47,180 nucleotides of DNA from Chelatococcus sp. (GCA_003248805.1 QFQY01000038.1:1-47180), one strand, 5' to 3'. Numbered from the stretch's first letter, positions 15,323 to 23,499 are shown. The notes: a model not told the origin generated them from the sequence alone. Program-made: numbers and translations.

Positions 15323-15537
15323 GAAGAGCTCCTGCGCAGATCGACGCGAGCGGCGAGCTGGCGATGTGTGAGGTCCTGGAGCCGGGCAGCGAGCACAACG
15401 CGGCGGTGACTGTTGGGGGGAAGGACCGCCATGCGGGCGATCAAGGCCGCGCGTTCCCGCTCCATCTGCTCGATCGCGAGCAGATCCTGCCAGGCGAAAA
15501 GGGGGATGATTGCGGGAACGGCGGCGCGGGGCATCAT
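15319..15537 (-). CDS. Small early protein, unknown
   Basis: The 72 residues are LLAIEQMERERAALIARMAVL and then PPNSHRRVVLAARLQDLTHRQLAARVDL, entirely helical and charged, a short coiled-coil. It begins at tandem ATGs at 15537 and overlaps both neighbours by 4 bp. It is directly upstream of mor. No family recognised; a small DNA- or protein-binding accessory is possible. Confidence 0.6.
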   Translation of the reverse strand: MMPRAAVPAIIPLFAWQDLLAIEQMERERAALIARMAVLPPNSHRRVVLAARLQDLTHRQLAARVDLRRSSS

Positions 15538-15887
15538 GAGCGCTCCGCCTCGCAGAGCTGCTGGTGCAGAGCGTAGAGAGCGTCCGCCTTGCGCCTCAGC
15601 CGCTCCATCGTGCCCGCAGCACGCTTGCACCTGGCCTGGGCAGCCTCCCGAGCAGCCAGCGTCTTGCTGTTCAGCTTTGCGAGGTGAGCGTCGAAGGCGC
15701 GCCGCTCAGCAGACCATGCCTCCGCTTCGGCCTCGGACGCCGCTATGTGGTCGGCGCTGGCGACCTTCCACTGCGCCCAGACGAGGTCGCGCGGCCGGAT
15801 GAGCAGCAGCTGATCTTCCAGGAGCGCGATCAGCTCGGCATGCGACAGATCCCGCCATGATGTCGGCGGCTCGATCGGCTTCGTCAT
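15534..15887 (-). CDS. Early coiled-coil protein, unknown
   Basis: The 117-residue protein begins MTKPIEPPTSWRDLSHAELI. A long helix rich in Ala, Glu and Arg (SEAEAEAWSAERRAFDAHLA ... AQARCKRAAGTMERLRRKAD) follows. It overlaps the LexA-like gene upstream and the 72-residue gene downstream by 4 bp each. The position corresponds to the variable semi-essential early region of Mu. Function unknown. Confidence 0.65.
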   Translation of the reverse strand: MTKPIEPPTSWRDLSHAELIALLEDQLLLIRPRDLVWAQWKVASADHIAASEAEAEAWSAERRAFDAHLAKLNSKTLAAREAAQARCKRAAGTMERLRRKADALYALHQQLCEAERS

Positions 15888-16213
15888 GCCCGCAGCTCCC
15901 GGTCCAGGAACTCGGTGACGGCCTGCTGCACGAGGCGGTCGCGCGTCGTGCCCCGGCGCTGAGCGAGCTGGGCGAGCAGGCCCTCGCTGTCGCCGCGCAG
16001 GCCCGGCTCGACTAGGCTGAGCGCCTGCCGACGGTTCCATGGCTGACGTAGGTGACCGCGATCGACCAATTGCTGGACGAGCCGGTGAACCGACGACTTG
16101 GCGAGACCCAAGTGATCAGCAATCTGCTGAAAGGTCGGCGGAGCGCCGTGTTCCACGAGATGCTCGCGGATGAAAGCGAGAGCGACCACCTGACGACTGG
16201 TCAGCCCCATCAT
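15884..16213 (-). CDS. LexA-type winged-helix protein
   Basis: The first 65 of 109 residues match the LexA N-terminal DNA-binding domain: MMGLTSRQVVALAFIREHLV, GAPPTFQQIADHLGLAKSSV, HRLVQQLVDRGHLRQP. The C-terminus (LLAQLAQRRGTTRDRLVQQA) looks like a ribbon-helix-helix or short helical dimer rather than the LexA peptidase, which is absent. It is likely a phage transcription regulator expressed early. It overlaps gemA by 4 bp. Confidence 0.75.
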   Translation of the reverse strand: MMGLTSRQVVALAFIREHLVEHGAPPTFQQIADHLGLAKSSVHRLVQQLVDRGHLRQPWNRRQALSLVEPGLRGDSEGLLAQLAQRRGTTRDRLVQQAVTEFLDRELRA

Positions 16214-16878
16214 GACGATGTCCCCCCGATCGCCTTGCGGATCCGCCGTCCGAGCATGGCCGAGACGCGGTCCAGCTCGTCCGGCGTCAGGCTGGGGTCG
16301 CTGACGATTGCCAACTCGCGGCCGATCTTCGCCTCGATCACGGCGTGGATGCCGGACAAGGGATCGTCGGCTCTCACCACGGCAAGCTGGATCAGCCGAC
16401 GCCACTGCGCCATCACCACCGCGAGCTTGTGTTCGATCGGTGGCGCTACCTGCCCGCCGGGCCATTCGACGCCGGCCTGTCGCGCGAGCCAGCCTTTGAG
16501 CGCCTCGATAGCGGCCCGGCCCTGGGCGGGCTCGACGAGCCAGGCGGTACGCAGGACGCCCGTCTGGCGTTCGACAAAGGCGCAAACCGCCTCGTCCGAC
16601 CGGTCGCGCACCACGCCGAGGTTCCATCCGGCGATCCAAAGCGCGCGGATCTTGGCGCCGTAGCGCCCGGTCATGGGGACCGCCCTCGGGTGGGCTGCCC
16701 TGGCCGGCGCGACGACGCGCAGCCGGTCCAGCAGGGCGTTGGCCTGGACCAGCGTGAGCTGGCGCGAGGAGCCTACGCCGAAGCCGGCGAGCAGCGCGCG
16801 ATAGTCGGCATCCTCCAGGCTGCTGCGGCTCTTCAGCGTATGGATCGCCTTGATCTGTGCAGAGGTCGCGGCGGTCAC
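16210..16878 (-). CDS. gemA: GemA-like regulatory protein, DUF1018 family (Mu gp16 type)
   Basis: This 222-residue protein uses a GTG start at 16878 that overlaps the upstream stop (GTGA). The N-terminus SAQIKAIHTLKSRSSLEDAD, then YRALLAGFGVGSSRQLTLVQ, is the DUF1018 signature. A central MTGRYGAKIRALWIAGWNLG and a helical C-terminus follow. In Mu, GemA modulates host gene expression and DNA topology early in infection. It is a conserved landmark of the transposable-phage early region. Confidence 0.85.
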   Translation of the reverse strand: MTAATSAQIKAIHTLKSRSSLEDADYRALLAGFGVGSSRQLTLVQANALLDRLRVVAPARAAHPRAVPMTGRYGAKIRALWIAGWNLGVVRDRSDEAVCAFVERQTGVLRTAWLVEPAQGRAAIEALKGWLARQAGVEWPGGQVAPPIEHKLAVVMAQWRRLIQLAVVRADDPLSGIHAVIEAKIGRELAIVSDPSLTPDELDRVSAMLGRRIRKAIGGTSS

Positions 16879-17102
16879 TTGCGGTCCTCCCTCGGCAGAA
16901 GGCGCGCGAAATACCAGCCGGTCTCCGTCAGACGCGCGCGGGTCTGACGCCGGTGCAGCGTGACCGTGGCGAGGCCGAGATCGGACAGGCGCTGGTAGAC
17001 CGAGGGCCGTTCCCGGGTGACGTCGAGAAAGCGGCCCGGCGGCTGCTCGCGGAGCCGGGCCAGTGCCCGCTCCTGGGGCTCGGTGAAGGGGCGCATGGTC
17101 AT
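16875..17102 (-). CDS. Small winged-helix-like early protein
   Basis: The 75 residues MTMRPFTEPQERALARLREQ ... SVYQRLSDLGLATVTLHRRQ ... ARLTETGWYFARLL have the spacing of a winged helix, with LTETG in the place of the usual wing. It overlaps gemA (GTGA) and the next gene upstream (ATGA). It is a probable DNA-binding regulator; the specific target is unknown. Confidence 0.65.
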   Translation of the reverse strand: MTMRPFTEPQERALARLREQPPGRFLDVTRERPSVYQRLSDLGLATVTLHRRQTRARLTETGWYFARLLPREDRK

Positions 17103-17362
17103 CGGCGCCCCCTCGCGGCATGCACCACCGCACGTTCGAGACGCGTCTGGAAGGCGACGGCAGCGGCCAAGGCGGCATTGTCGTCCTCCGCCTCGGGCAG
17201 GCCTGGGACGAGCAATGTCGTGCCGTCATAGGCATGGCGGGCATGGGCGCTGAGCAGCCTGGAGAGGCGGGCGCGCGGCCCCGTCATCAGTGTGATCGCA
17301 CCGTCCCGCGCGCGGCTGACGATCTCGGCTTCGCCCGAGCGCCAGCAGATGATCTTCGCCAT
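17099..17362 (-). CDS. Small early protein, unknown
   Basis: The 87 residues begin MAKIICWRSGEAEIVSRARD, then GAITLMTGPRARLSRLLSAH and an Asp/Glu-rich LPEAEDDNAALAAAVAFQ before a basic helix. The first half is beta-like, the second helical. It overlaps neighbours on both sides as ATGA. No recognised family; host-takeover functions are typical of this region. Confidence 0.6.
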   Translation of the reverse strand: MAKIICWRSGEAEIVSRARDGAITLMTGPRARLSRLLSAHARHAYDGTTLLVPGLPEAEDDNAALAAAVAFQTRLERAVVHAARGRR

Positions 17363-17634
17363 CAGCGCTCTCCCTTCAGGGGCACGACGTTGACGACGGT
17401 CAGGGCTTCGACGGGCACCTCCTGGACGACGTCGTCCTGGATGCCGGCAGAGATCCGGATGCGGACGACACGACCGTCGCGACCGAGCGAGACGACCTCG
17501 CCCGAGAGGGTGTGCTCTCCCTCGTGCCAATCGTGGACGGTGTAGCGGACACGGTCGCCGGCCTTGAGCCCGGCCGGCGCCTCGTCGTTGAGGACGAGCG
17601 TGTTGCCACGGAATGAGACCTTGCGGGGCATCAT
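17362..17634 (-). CDS. Small beta-barrel (SH3-like) early protein
   Basis: The 90 residues begin at tandem ATGs near 17634, with GGAG just upstream. The sequence is almost all beta strand: KVSFRGNTLVLNDEAPAGLK, AGDRVRYTVHDWHEGEHTLS, GEVVSLGRDGRVVRIRIS. The GDRVRY...GEVVSL pattern is that of an SH3-like or KOW-type small barrel, which may bind nucleic acid. It overlaps the downstream gene by ATGA. Confidence 0.65.
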   Translation of the reverse strand: MMPRKVSFRGNTLVLNDEAPAGLKAGDRVRYTVHDWHEGEHTLSGEVVSLGRDGRVVRIRISAGIQDDVVQEVPVEALTVVNVVPLKGER

Positions 17635-17641
17635 GATCTCC

Positions 17642-17965
17642 TCAGTTTCGGGCATGCCCGACCGTGTCGAAGGACCCGTCGGGCAGTTGCGGGAAGATCC
17701 GGATCGGGAGAGCAAGCAGTTCCTCTAGGCGGACGCGCAGCAGCTCCTCCACCGGCATGGTGGTGCGAACCTCGCCGTTGAAGACGGCGGTCTGGACAAA
17801 GCCGGATGCGGCGAGCATCGCCGCGTCCATGACGATGGAAGTGACCAGCGGAACCGGCAGGCCCTCGCCCCTCAGCTTCGTCGCCTCCACGATCAAGGCG
17901 GCAGTCAGGCTGTGCGTCAGCGCATTGATCCGGTCGATGGCCGGGTTGAGCGAAGGGCTTGCCAT
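17642..17965 (-). CDS. Early protein, unknown
   Basis: This 107-residue mainly helical protein (NPAIDRINALTHSLTAALIV, VPLVTSIVMDAAMLAASGFV) ends in VRLEELLALPIRIFPQLPDG. The start at 17965 lies one base from the upstream stop. The hydrophobic middle is more like a packed helix bundle than a membrane span. No family recognised. Confidence 0.6.
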   Translation of the reverse strand: MASPSLNPAIDRINALTHSLTAALIVEATKLRGEGLPVPLVTSIVMDAAMLAASGFVQTAVFNGEVRTTMPVEELLRVRLEELLALPIRIFPQLPDGSFDTVGHARN

Positions 17966-17966
17966 G

Positions 17967-18188
17967 TCAGGCGCCCTCCGCTGCGTCATGGCCCTTGACG
18001 GCCTCCAGGAGCTGCACGAGGAGGCCGCGACCGTCCGTGTCGAGCGCCTCGGCGAACTCCACCTGGAAGCGCGGCGAAACCGGTCCGTCGCGGACGATCT
18101 CGTTGAAGAGATCCGCGAAAGCTCCACCGTCGTTATCGATCGCCGCGGCGATGTCGGCGGTGCTGACGGAAAAGGAGAGGTGGTTCAT
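17967..18188 (-). CDS. Small early protein, unknown
   Basis: The 73 residues are acidic: MNHLSFSVSTADIAAAIDND, GGAFADLFNEIVRDGPVSP and then QVEFAEALDTDGRGLLVQLL. Its start is preceded by GGGAGG on the minus strand, a strong ribosome site. It lies 11 bp after the DUF3164 gene. No family recognised. Confidence 0.6.
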   Translation of the reverse strand: MNHLSFSVSTADIAAAIDNDGGAFADLFNEIVRDGPVSPRFQVEFAEALDTDGRGLLVQLLEAVKGHDAAEGA

Positions 18189-18199
18189 CGTGACCTCCC

Positions 18200-18835
18200 T
18201 CAGAGCTGCGCCAGATCCAGCCGCACGGCGATCCAGTCGTCGGCGGTGGAGGCGCGGCGGAAGAAGCGGACGTATTCCTTGGCGGCGAGCGGGCGCTCCG
18301 CGTCGCGGATGGCGCGCATGCCCTCCTGCCAGCGCTCGTCGGGGATCTCGAGCCGCGTCAGCCGCAGCAAGGCCGACGCATTGATCTTGCCCGCCTTGTC
18401 GACCTTGAAAGCGTCGCCGACGATCGCGCGGATCTCGGGGCGGGCCTCGGTCGACCAGCCGCGCAGGCACTCGTCGATGATCGCCTTCGCCGCCTGCAGC
18501 TCGGGGCCGTACTCGACGCGGTCTTGGATCTGGATCTGGACCTTGAGCAGACCGTCATAGGAGAGCAGCGTCTTGTTGCCCTTCTCCCCGCCCTTGGCGG
18601 CGTCGTACTCCTGAGCGATCAGGCCGTCGAAGGCGGCGATGTCATCGAGCGTGTGCTGCTTGAAGCGGGCAATCTCGGCGGACAGCGGCTCGGCGTAGCC
18701 GATGATCTTCCGGACGAGTTCGTCCATCAGCTTGTCGATCGGCTTCACCAATTCGACCGGCGTCAGCGAGCCCTTGGAGTCGCGCATGTACTGCTTGCCG
18801 CCAAGCTCCTGGATGTGATTGGGCGCGGTGGTCAC
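18200..18835 (-). CDS. DUF3164 family protein
   Basis: This 211-residue protein matches the DUF3164 type common in transposable phages such as B3 and D3112. It has YMRDSKGSLTPVELVKPIDK near the N-terminus, then MDELVRKIIGYAEPLSAEIA, a long helical middle (DDIAAFDGLIAQEYDAAKGG) and RPEIRAIVGDAFKVDKAGKI toward the end. It is cytoplasmic. Function is unsettled; its constant presence with A, B and GemA suggests a role in replication or host control. It overlaps the upstream gene by 4 bp. Confidence 0.85.
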   Translation of the reverse strand: MTTAPNHIQELGGKQYMRDSKGSLTPVELVKPIDKLMDELVRKIIGYAEPLSAEIARFKQHTLDDIAAFDGLIAQEYDAAKGGEKGNKTLLSYDGLLKVQIQIQDRVEYGPELQAAKAIIDECLRGWSTEARPEIRAIVGDAFKVDKAGKINASALLRLTRLEIPDERWQEGMRAIRDAERPLAAKEYVRFFRRASTADDWIAVRLDLAQL

Positions 18836-19128
18836 GGGATGTCTCCTGTCTTGAGCGGGGAACGGGGCTCGACCGGGCGGAGCGCGAGGTCGCGGAGCGC
18901 CAGTTCGAGGTGGAAGAGGAAGCGATCATCTCGGCCGGTCTCGCGCGGCAGCTTCGCCTGTCGCGAGACCTGCCCGGCCAGATGGCGCAGCTCCAGGTCG
19001 AGCCCGAGACCGGTACCGATTTCGAGCGCGCCGACGATCTCGGCAGCGATCTCGTCGGGCGACGGGCGCGAGGCCAGCTCGCGCAGCCGCCGCGACCGGG
19101 CGACGGTTTGTTGAAGATCGTCCGTCAC
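18832..19128 (-). CDS. Early helical protein, unknown
   Basis: The 98 residues start at a GTG (19128) overlapping the upstream stop as GTGA, with GGGGA 7-8 nt upstream. The sequence is helical and charged: MTDDLQQTVARSRRLRELAS, DEIAAEIVGALEIGTGLGL, FHLELALRDLALRPVEPRSP. It couples by 4 bp to DUF3164. Unknown function. Confidence 0.62.
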   Translation of the reverse strand: MTDDLQQTVARSRRLRELASRPSPDEIAAEIVGALEIGTGLGLDLELRHLAGQVSRQAKLPRETGRDDRFLFHLELALRDLALRPVEPRSPLKTGDIP

Positions 19129-19418
19129 GCCACATCCCCTTCCGAGCGCGGCGGCCGAGGGCGCGGGATGATCGGGAAGACGACGACGTTGCCCTGCGCG
19201 GAGGGGACTGGCCGGTAGAGCGGCGCCTGGCCGCACTGGGCGAGCTGGTCCTCTAGGGCGACGAGTTGCTGCTCCATCGCCGTGGCGGCGCGCGTCATGT
19301 CGCGCAATCCCTCGGCGAAGGCGGTCGCCATGATCGCGTCGATCTGGAGCCCCTGCGGGTGCTCCAGAAAGACGTCGCGCAGCGTGGCGAGCATGAGGGA
19401 AAGCTGACCGGTCCTCAT
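19125..19418 (-). CDS. Early protein, unknown
   Basis: The 97 residues begin MRTGQLSLMLATLRDVFLEH, continue with IMATAFAEGLRDMTRAATAM and end in a Pro-rich tail (VVVFPIIPRPRPPRS). It reads as a helical N-terminal half with a flexible C-terminus. It is coupled to the downstream gene by GTGA and follows the small membrane protein by one base. Not recognised. Confidence 0.6.
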   Translation of the reverse strand: MRTGQLSLMLATLRDVFLEHPQGLQIDAIMATAFAEGLRDMTRAATAMEQQLVALEDQLAQCGQAPLYRPVPSAQGNVVVFPIIPRPRPPRSEGDVA

Positions 19419-19419
19419 G

Positions 19420-19602
19420 TCAGCCCTCCGCCCGCTCGATGCGCAGGAAGGTGGCCGCGGCGGCAATGCCGAAGCCGGCGCCTGCGAACACCAGCAGGAT
19501 CGTGCCGGCGCCAGTCTGAACCACATCGAGAAGCGAGCCGGCCAGCAGCGGGCAGAAGAGCGTCAGAAAGGCGCAGGCGAGCTTGGTCAGGCCCGTTTTC
19601 AT
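19420..19602 (-). CDS. Small two-span membrane protein
   Basis: The 60 residues consist almost wholly of two hydrophobic helices (LACAFLTLFCPLLAGSLLDV and AGTILLVFAGAGFGIAAAAT), joined by a short turn, with a charged end (IERAEG). The ATG at 19602 overlaps the upstream stop. A two-span protein this early might act in host envelope changes or superinfection exclusion; a misplaced holin is another possibility. Confidence 0.6.
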   Translation of the reverse strand: MKTGLTKLACAFLTLFCPLLAGSLLDVVQTGAGTILLVFAGAGFGIAAAATFLRIERAEG

Positions 19603-19979
19603 GGCGTCGGCTCCATGGGCTGAACGAAGGCTTGAGGGGTCACCCGATCGGGATTGTTCAGGCAGGATTTGCAGGCAAACCAGTGATGCACCGCGACGTT
19701 GCTGGAGGTCGGGCAATTGCAGGTTCGCCACCAGCGGCAGTCCTCGGCCGAGAGCCGCTTCTGGACATGCGGGCAGAAAACACCGCCGACGAAGACCTCG
19801 ACGATGCGGGCGCGGAGGCGATCGGTCGAGCCTGGATACTTGCCGCGCAGAGCGAGCGAGACCGCGGGGCGGCTGTATCCGAGCTTCGGCGCAACAGCGT
19901 CGATTGAGCCTGCGCGCTCTACCTGCTCCCGCAGCACCGCGAGCGTCTCCGGGTCGAGCTGCTGGTAGGTCTTCTTCAT
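19599..19979 (-). CDS. HTH protein with Cys-rich C-terminus
   Basis: The 126-residue product opens with an HTH (SIDAVAPKLGYSRPAVSLAL, about residues 25-44) like those of XRE or transposase-type repressors. A Cys cluster in the second half (FCPHV, DCRWWRTCNCP, FACKSCLNN) could bind zinc. The start at 19979 overlaps the upstream stop as ATGA. It is probably an early DNA-binding regulator. The same combination is frequent in Mu-like phages of alphaproteobacteria, but I cannot name the family. Confidence 0.7.
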   Translation of the reverse strand: MKKTYQQLDPETLAVLREQVERAGSIDAVAPKLGYSRPAVSLALRGKYPGSTDRLRARIVEVFVGGVFCPHVQKRLSAEDCRWWRTCNCPTSSNVAVHHWFACKSCLNNPDRVTPQAFVQPMEPTP

Positions 19980-20548
19980 CGGCACGAGAACACCTCTCGC
20001 GCATTGCGATCGACGAAGTGCTTGCGGGCCTGGACGTAGCGTGGCGCCCACTCCCCGGTATCGCGGACGAGCTGCCAGACCTTGAAGCCGTTCGAGGAAG
20101 GGGCCGTGCCCTTGATCCGGCCGTGACGCTCGACGAGGTATCCGGCTGCGGTCAGCGCGGTGAAGAACCGGCGGATCGCATCTTCGCCATCTCTCTCGTC
20201 GCGGAGCGCCGCGCGGGCGATATCCGCCACGGTGAAGCGGCCGGCCAGGCGCATGGCGCGCCAGGCGCGCTGGCGCAGACTGTCGGCGTACACCGGGTCC
20301 TTGCGGACCTTGCACGCATCGCCACCAACCTTGAGACCGTCGCGCAGGAGTACCGTGCCTGTCACGGACAAGGCGTAGATGCCAACCTCGCTGCGCTCGG
20401 CGAGGCCGCGCGCGATGAGGCGTCCCATGGCCGCGATGGTCCGCGCGCGGTCGATCGGCAAGCGATCGACGAGATCGTTAAGGTTAACAGGCTCGACGCT
20501 CAGGGCGCCGAGGACCGCTATCTGATGGGTCGCGTTTACCGGCAGCAT
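19976..20548 (-). CDS. Early protein with winged-helix features
   Basis: This 190-residue protein appears to have two winged-helix-like parts. The first is LNDLVDRLPIDRARTIAAMG, then RLIARGLAERSEVGIYALSV and TGTVLLRDGL. The second is FTVADIARAALRDERDGEDA and FTALTAAGYLVERHGRIKG. It lies directly after the MuB-type gene with a TAATG overlap. It may assist replication or regulate early transcription. No family name can be given. Confidence 0.65.
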   Translation of the reverse strand: MLPVNATHQIAVLGALSVEPVNLNDLVDRLPIDRARTIAAMGRLIARGLAERSEVGIYALSVTGTVLLRDGLKVGGDACKVRKDPVYADSLRQRAWRAMRLAGRFTVADIARAALRDERDGEDAIRRFFTALTAAGYLVERHGRIKGTAPSSNGFKVWQLVRDTGEWAPRYVQARKHFVDRNAREVFSCR

Positions 20549-21318
20549 TAGCGCGGCTCCGGCACGGTGATGGGCTGGCCCGTCTTGCGATCATTGACCA
20601 GTAGCTGACCTGCCATCTGCGCGAGCGTGACGGGGTTGTCCGCGCCATTGTGGTTACGCTTGCCGAAGCGCTCGATGTTGACGATTGCCTCCTTGATCTC
20701 GCGAGAATAGCCGCCGGTTGCATGGCCAACGAAGCCGGCGAGATCCTCGGCGACCGGCACCTCACAAAGGCCGTCGAGCAAGGCGCGCACGTCGGCCTCC
20801 CCAGCCTTGTCGAAGCGGACGTACTGGCTGACGCGGCTCGCCACCTGGGGGTAGCGGGTCAGGTTGTCGCGGATCCGGCCCATACCGACGAAAACGAAGG
20901 GCGTATCAGAGACATCGGCGATGTCGCGGATGCTCTCCATGATGTCGATCGAGCGCGAGATGTGATCGGCCTCGTCGATCACGACCAGGAAGGAGCGCCG
21001 GGCGAGCGAGAGCTGCATACGCCTCTGCGTCAGCGTGTTCGTCGCGATCTCGAATCCCTTGGAGAAGGAGTGCGGCGGCGGGATTTTGAAGGCGCCGAGC
21101 AGGTCCTTCATGAACCAGTTCGGGGTCCATTCCTTCTTTGCGCGGACATAGACGGCGTCATGCTGGGCACACCAGCGCATCAGCGCCGTGGTTTTGCCGA
21201 GACCGGGCTCTCCGTCGACGACGACGAGGCGGGCCTCGTCGGCGCCGCGCCGATCGAGCGCCTTCAGGGCGCTTTCGAAACGCAGATAGTTCTCGGTCTC
21301 TACGAAGCTATTCTTCAT
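20548..21318 (-). CDS. MuB-type AAA+ ATPase, transposition target selector
   Basis: This 256-residue protein has Walker A GEPGLGKTT (36-44), Walker B FLVVIDEAD (110-118) and the sensor-1-like stretch DTPFVFVGMGRI. MuB-type ATPases polymerise on DNA, capture targets for the transposase and give target immunity. It is shorter than Mu B (312 residues) and lacks the N-terminal HTH extension, like the B proteins of several non-Mu transposable phages. It lies 54 bp after the transposase gene, separated from it by a large palindrome. It acts in the cytoplasm on host and phage DNA. Confidence 0.92.
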   Translation of the reverse strand: MKNSFVETENYLRFESALKALDRRGADEARLVVVDGEPGLGKTTALMRWCAQHDAVYVRAKKEWTPNWFMKDLLGAFKIPPPHSFSKGFEIATNTLTQRRMQLSLARRSFLVVIDEADHISRSIDIMESIRDIADVSDTPFVFVGMGRIRDNLTRYPQVASRVSQYVRFDKAGEADVRALLDGLCEVPVAEDLAGFVGHATGGYSREIKEAIVNIERFGKRNHNGADNPVTLAQMAGQLLVNDRKTGQPITVPEPR

Positions 21319-21344
21319 CTTTCGTCCTCGGTCGGTCTTTCGAG

Positions 21345-21368
21345 GACAGGGCGGCGCGCCGCCCTGTC
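21345..21368. promoter_or_regulatory. 24-bp perfect palindrome between transposase and ATPase genes
   Basis: GACAGGGCGGCG is followed directly by its reverse complement, giving a very stable RNA hairpin (10 bp with a 4-nt loop) in the 54-bp gap between A and B. No U-run follows on the minus strand, so it is not a classic terminator. It may reduce B relative to A, shield mRNA ends, or bind a protein as DNA. Confidence 0.65.
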
Positions 21369-21372
21369 GTGT

Positions 21373-23499
21373 TCAGGCGGCGCGCTCCTCCGGAGCGCGC
21401 GACAACTCACGCAACTGGGCGACATCCACGCCCTGGCGGGCCAGGAGGCGCTTGGAAGCATCGTCGAGCATCTCCTCGCGGATGAAGGCGCGGTCGCTCG
21501 ACGTGACCTGGTCGGGATGCTGGATCAGCCAGCGCGCCAGCTCGGCATCGTCGCGGAAGATCGGACGTCCGTTGGCGGCGGTGGTGACGCGGGCGGGCCG
21601 GAACTCGGCCGGCTGCTCGATGACAGTTGCGGGCATGACTGGCGCGGCCTGCAGCGTGAGCTGCGGCATGGCCTCCTCGCGGGCCACGGCGATCTTGCGT
21701 TCCAGCCGGCCGACACGGCCGGCGGCTCGGCGCTCGATCGCCGCCTGCTCGTAGGAGAGCGGGACGTAGCGGGTCTTGTGGCCTTCGAAAGCAGCGACGG
21801 CGATCAACTCGCCCGGCTGGCGCTCGCCGTTGACGAGGTCGATGCGGCGCACCCACACCTTCGAGGCGTCGCGGACATCGTAGCCTACGATGACGTCCTG
21901 GCCGTGATGGGCCTCAAGCTCGGGGGCGAAGTAGCTATTGCCCAGCCACTCGACGAGGGCGCGACGCGTCCTACGGATCTGCCAGGGCCGGAACATGTCC
22001 TCCAGCTCCTCGGGCGACGGCATAATCGGCTGGAAGGAGGCGGTGCACTCCGCCCAGGCCTCGTCCGGCGACTGGTGGCGGAGCTTGCCGGTCACCCCAT
22101 CCCGGATTTTCGGCAGCTCGCTATGCGGCCGGGCGTTGTAATCGGCGACGGCCTCGGTGCATTTGGCGAGAAAGTCGGGCCAGCTCGGCAGCAGGCCGGA
22201 TTGGCCGGCGAGCTTCAGATCGCGGCGCGTCGTCTTGTGGACGAACTGACGCGCCTCCTTGTCCATCTCCTTGCCGAGATAGGTCGGAAACTCGCGCGAC
22301 AGCCGCGACCAGACATGGTTGAAGCGCTCGATGTTGCCCTTAGCCTGGGACCCGTAAGCCAGCGCGCGCATCGGCGTGATCCCAGCCCGGGCCAGGAAGC
22401 CCGTGAGCGGATCGTCCATCGCGGCGTTGCGATAGCCGGGGCCGCGATCGGTGTAGAAGATGGCGGGGATGCCGTTCTCGGCGCAGGCGCGACGGAGCGC
22501 TTCCAAAACCGCGTGGGTGCTCTCGTCGAGCGCGGCCGACCACCCGACGCAGCGGCGAGTGCGCGCATCGATCATCGCCGACAGCTCCGGCCTGAACGGC
22601 TTGCCGTGGATCGGGTGGGCGACTTCGGCGTCGAAGGTCTTGCCGTCACCCGCGTAGACGCTGGTAACCTGCAGCGCAGAAGCGTCGCGGGCGACATAGG
22701 CCATGCGCGCCCGCATCGCGAGCTTGCCTTCGCGGCCGGCGGCCCGCTCCAGGTGCGTGAGCTTGTCCAGGGCACGGCGGACCTGGTCGACGGTTGGCAA
22801 CACCGCCGGGCCAGTCTTGGCGAAGAGGTCGAGCGCCTCGGTGATCGCGGGCTTGGTCGGCTTGCGGTAGTGCTGGAGAAAGCCGTCGAGCCAAGCCGGG
22901 AGATCCTCGCGCTCGCGGCTCTTGCGCGGGGCAAGCGCGGCTATGCCGCCAGCCTCGCGGGCAGAGAACCAGCCGAGCAACGTGCGCAGGCTGACGGCTG
23001 CATTGCGGCCATCGCCTCCCCTGTCATTGGCATCCCGCGCCAGACGGGCGAGACGCGGCGCGGCAAACCCAGCGACCAATTCGTCGATCATCGCCTCGGC
23101 GGTCGGCTTGCGCGCCCAGCCGGTCTGGGTGACGCGGCTGTCGATCTCGGCCAGCAGCGCGGCACGGGCTTCCATCACCTTGCGCTGGCGGGCACCGAGA
23201 TGGCGCAAGGTGGCGTTGGCGAGCTGGCGACAATCCGTCTCCCTCGCGTCGGCCAGTTCGCGCGCCTCGGCCAGCGCCAGGGCCGTCACCTGCTCGCGCC
23301 GGTCCAGTTCCTCGCGGGCTGCGACCGGCAAGGCGTCGATCGAGACGACCAAACCACCGCCACGGCCATTGCGTTTGCGCACCAGATCCGGCGCACGCTC
23401 CGCCGCCGAGGCGATCCAGCGCGAGGCGGTATCGAGGCGCGCGGGAAGGCCCGGCAAGCCTGCCTCCGCAATGTCGCGAGCAGACAGCCAGCTCTTCAT
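21373..23499 (-). CDS. MuA-type DDE transposase
   Basis: This 708-residue protein drives integration and replicative transposition. The N-terminal part is a winged-helix DNA-binding region (SWLSARDIAEAGLPGLPARL). The RNase-H-like core has Asp285 in YAGDGKTFD, Asp351 in IFYTDRGPGY and Glu391 in QAKGNIERFN, the expected DDE triad. A beta-barrel region (RRTRRALVEWLGNSYFAPEL) and a C-terminal helical part that should contact the MuB-type ATPase follow. Its start overlaps the ner stop (ATGA). Length is near that of Mu A (663). It should bind the TTTGCACC boxes at both phage ends. Confidence 0.95.
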   Translation of the reverse strand: MKSWLSARDIAEAGLPGLPARLDTASRWIASAAERAPDLVRKRNGRGGGLVVSIDALPVAAREELDRREQVTALALAEARELADARETDCRQLANATLRHLGARQRKVMEARAALLAEIDSRVTQTGWARKPTAEAMIDELVAGFAAPRLARLARDANDRGGDGRNAAVSLRTLLGWFSAREAGGIAALAPRKSREREDLPAWLDGFLQHYRKPTKPAITEALDLFAKTGPAVLPTVDQVRRALDKLTHLERAAGREGKLAMRARMAYVARDASALQVTSVYAGDGKTFDAEVAHPIHGKPFRPELSAMIDARTRRCVGWSAALDESTHAVLEALRRACAENGIPAIFYTDRGPGYRNAAMDDPLTGFLARAGITPMRALAYGSQAKGNIERFNHVWSRLSREFPTYLGKEMDKEARQFVHKTTRRDLKLAGQSGLLPSWPDFLAKCTEAVADYNARPHSELPKIRDGVTGKLRHQSPDEAWAECTASFQPIMPSPEELEDMFRPWQIRRTRRALVEWLGNSYFAPELEAHHGQDVIVGYDVRDASKVWVRRIDLVNGERQPGELIAVAAFEGHKTRYVPLSYEQAAIERRAAGRVGRLERKIAVAREEAMPQLTLQAAPVMPATVIEQPAEFRPARVTTAANGRPIFRDDAELARWLIQHPDQVTSSDRAFIREEMLDDASKRLLARQGVDVAQLRELSRAPEERAA

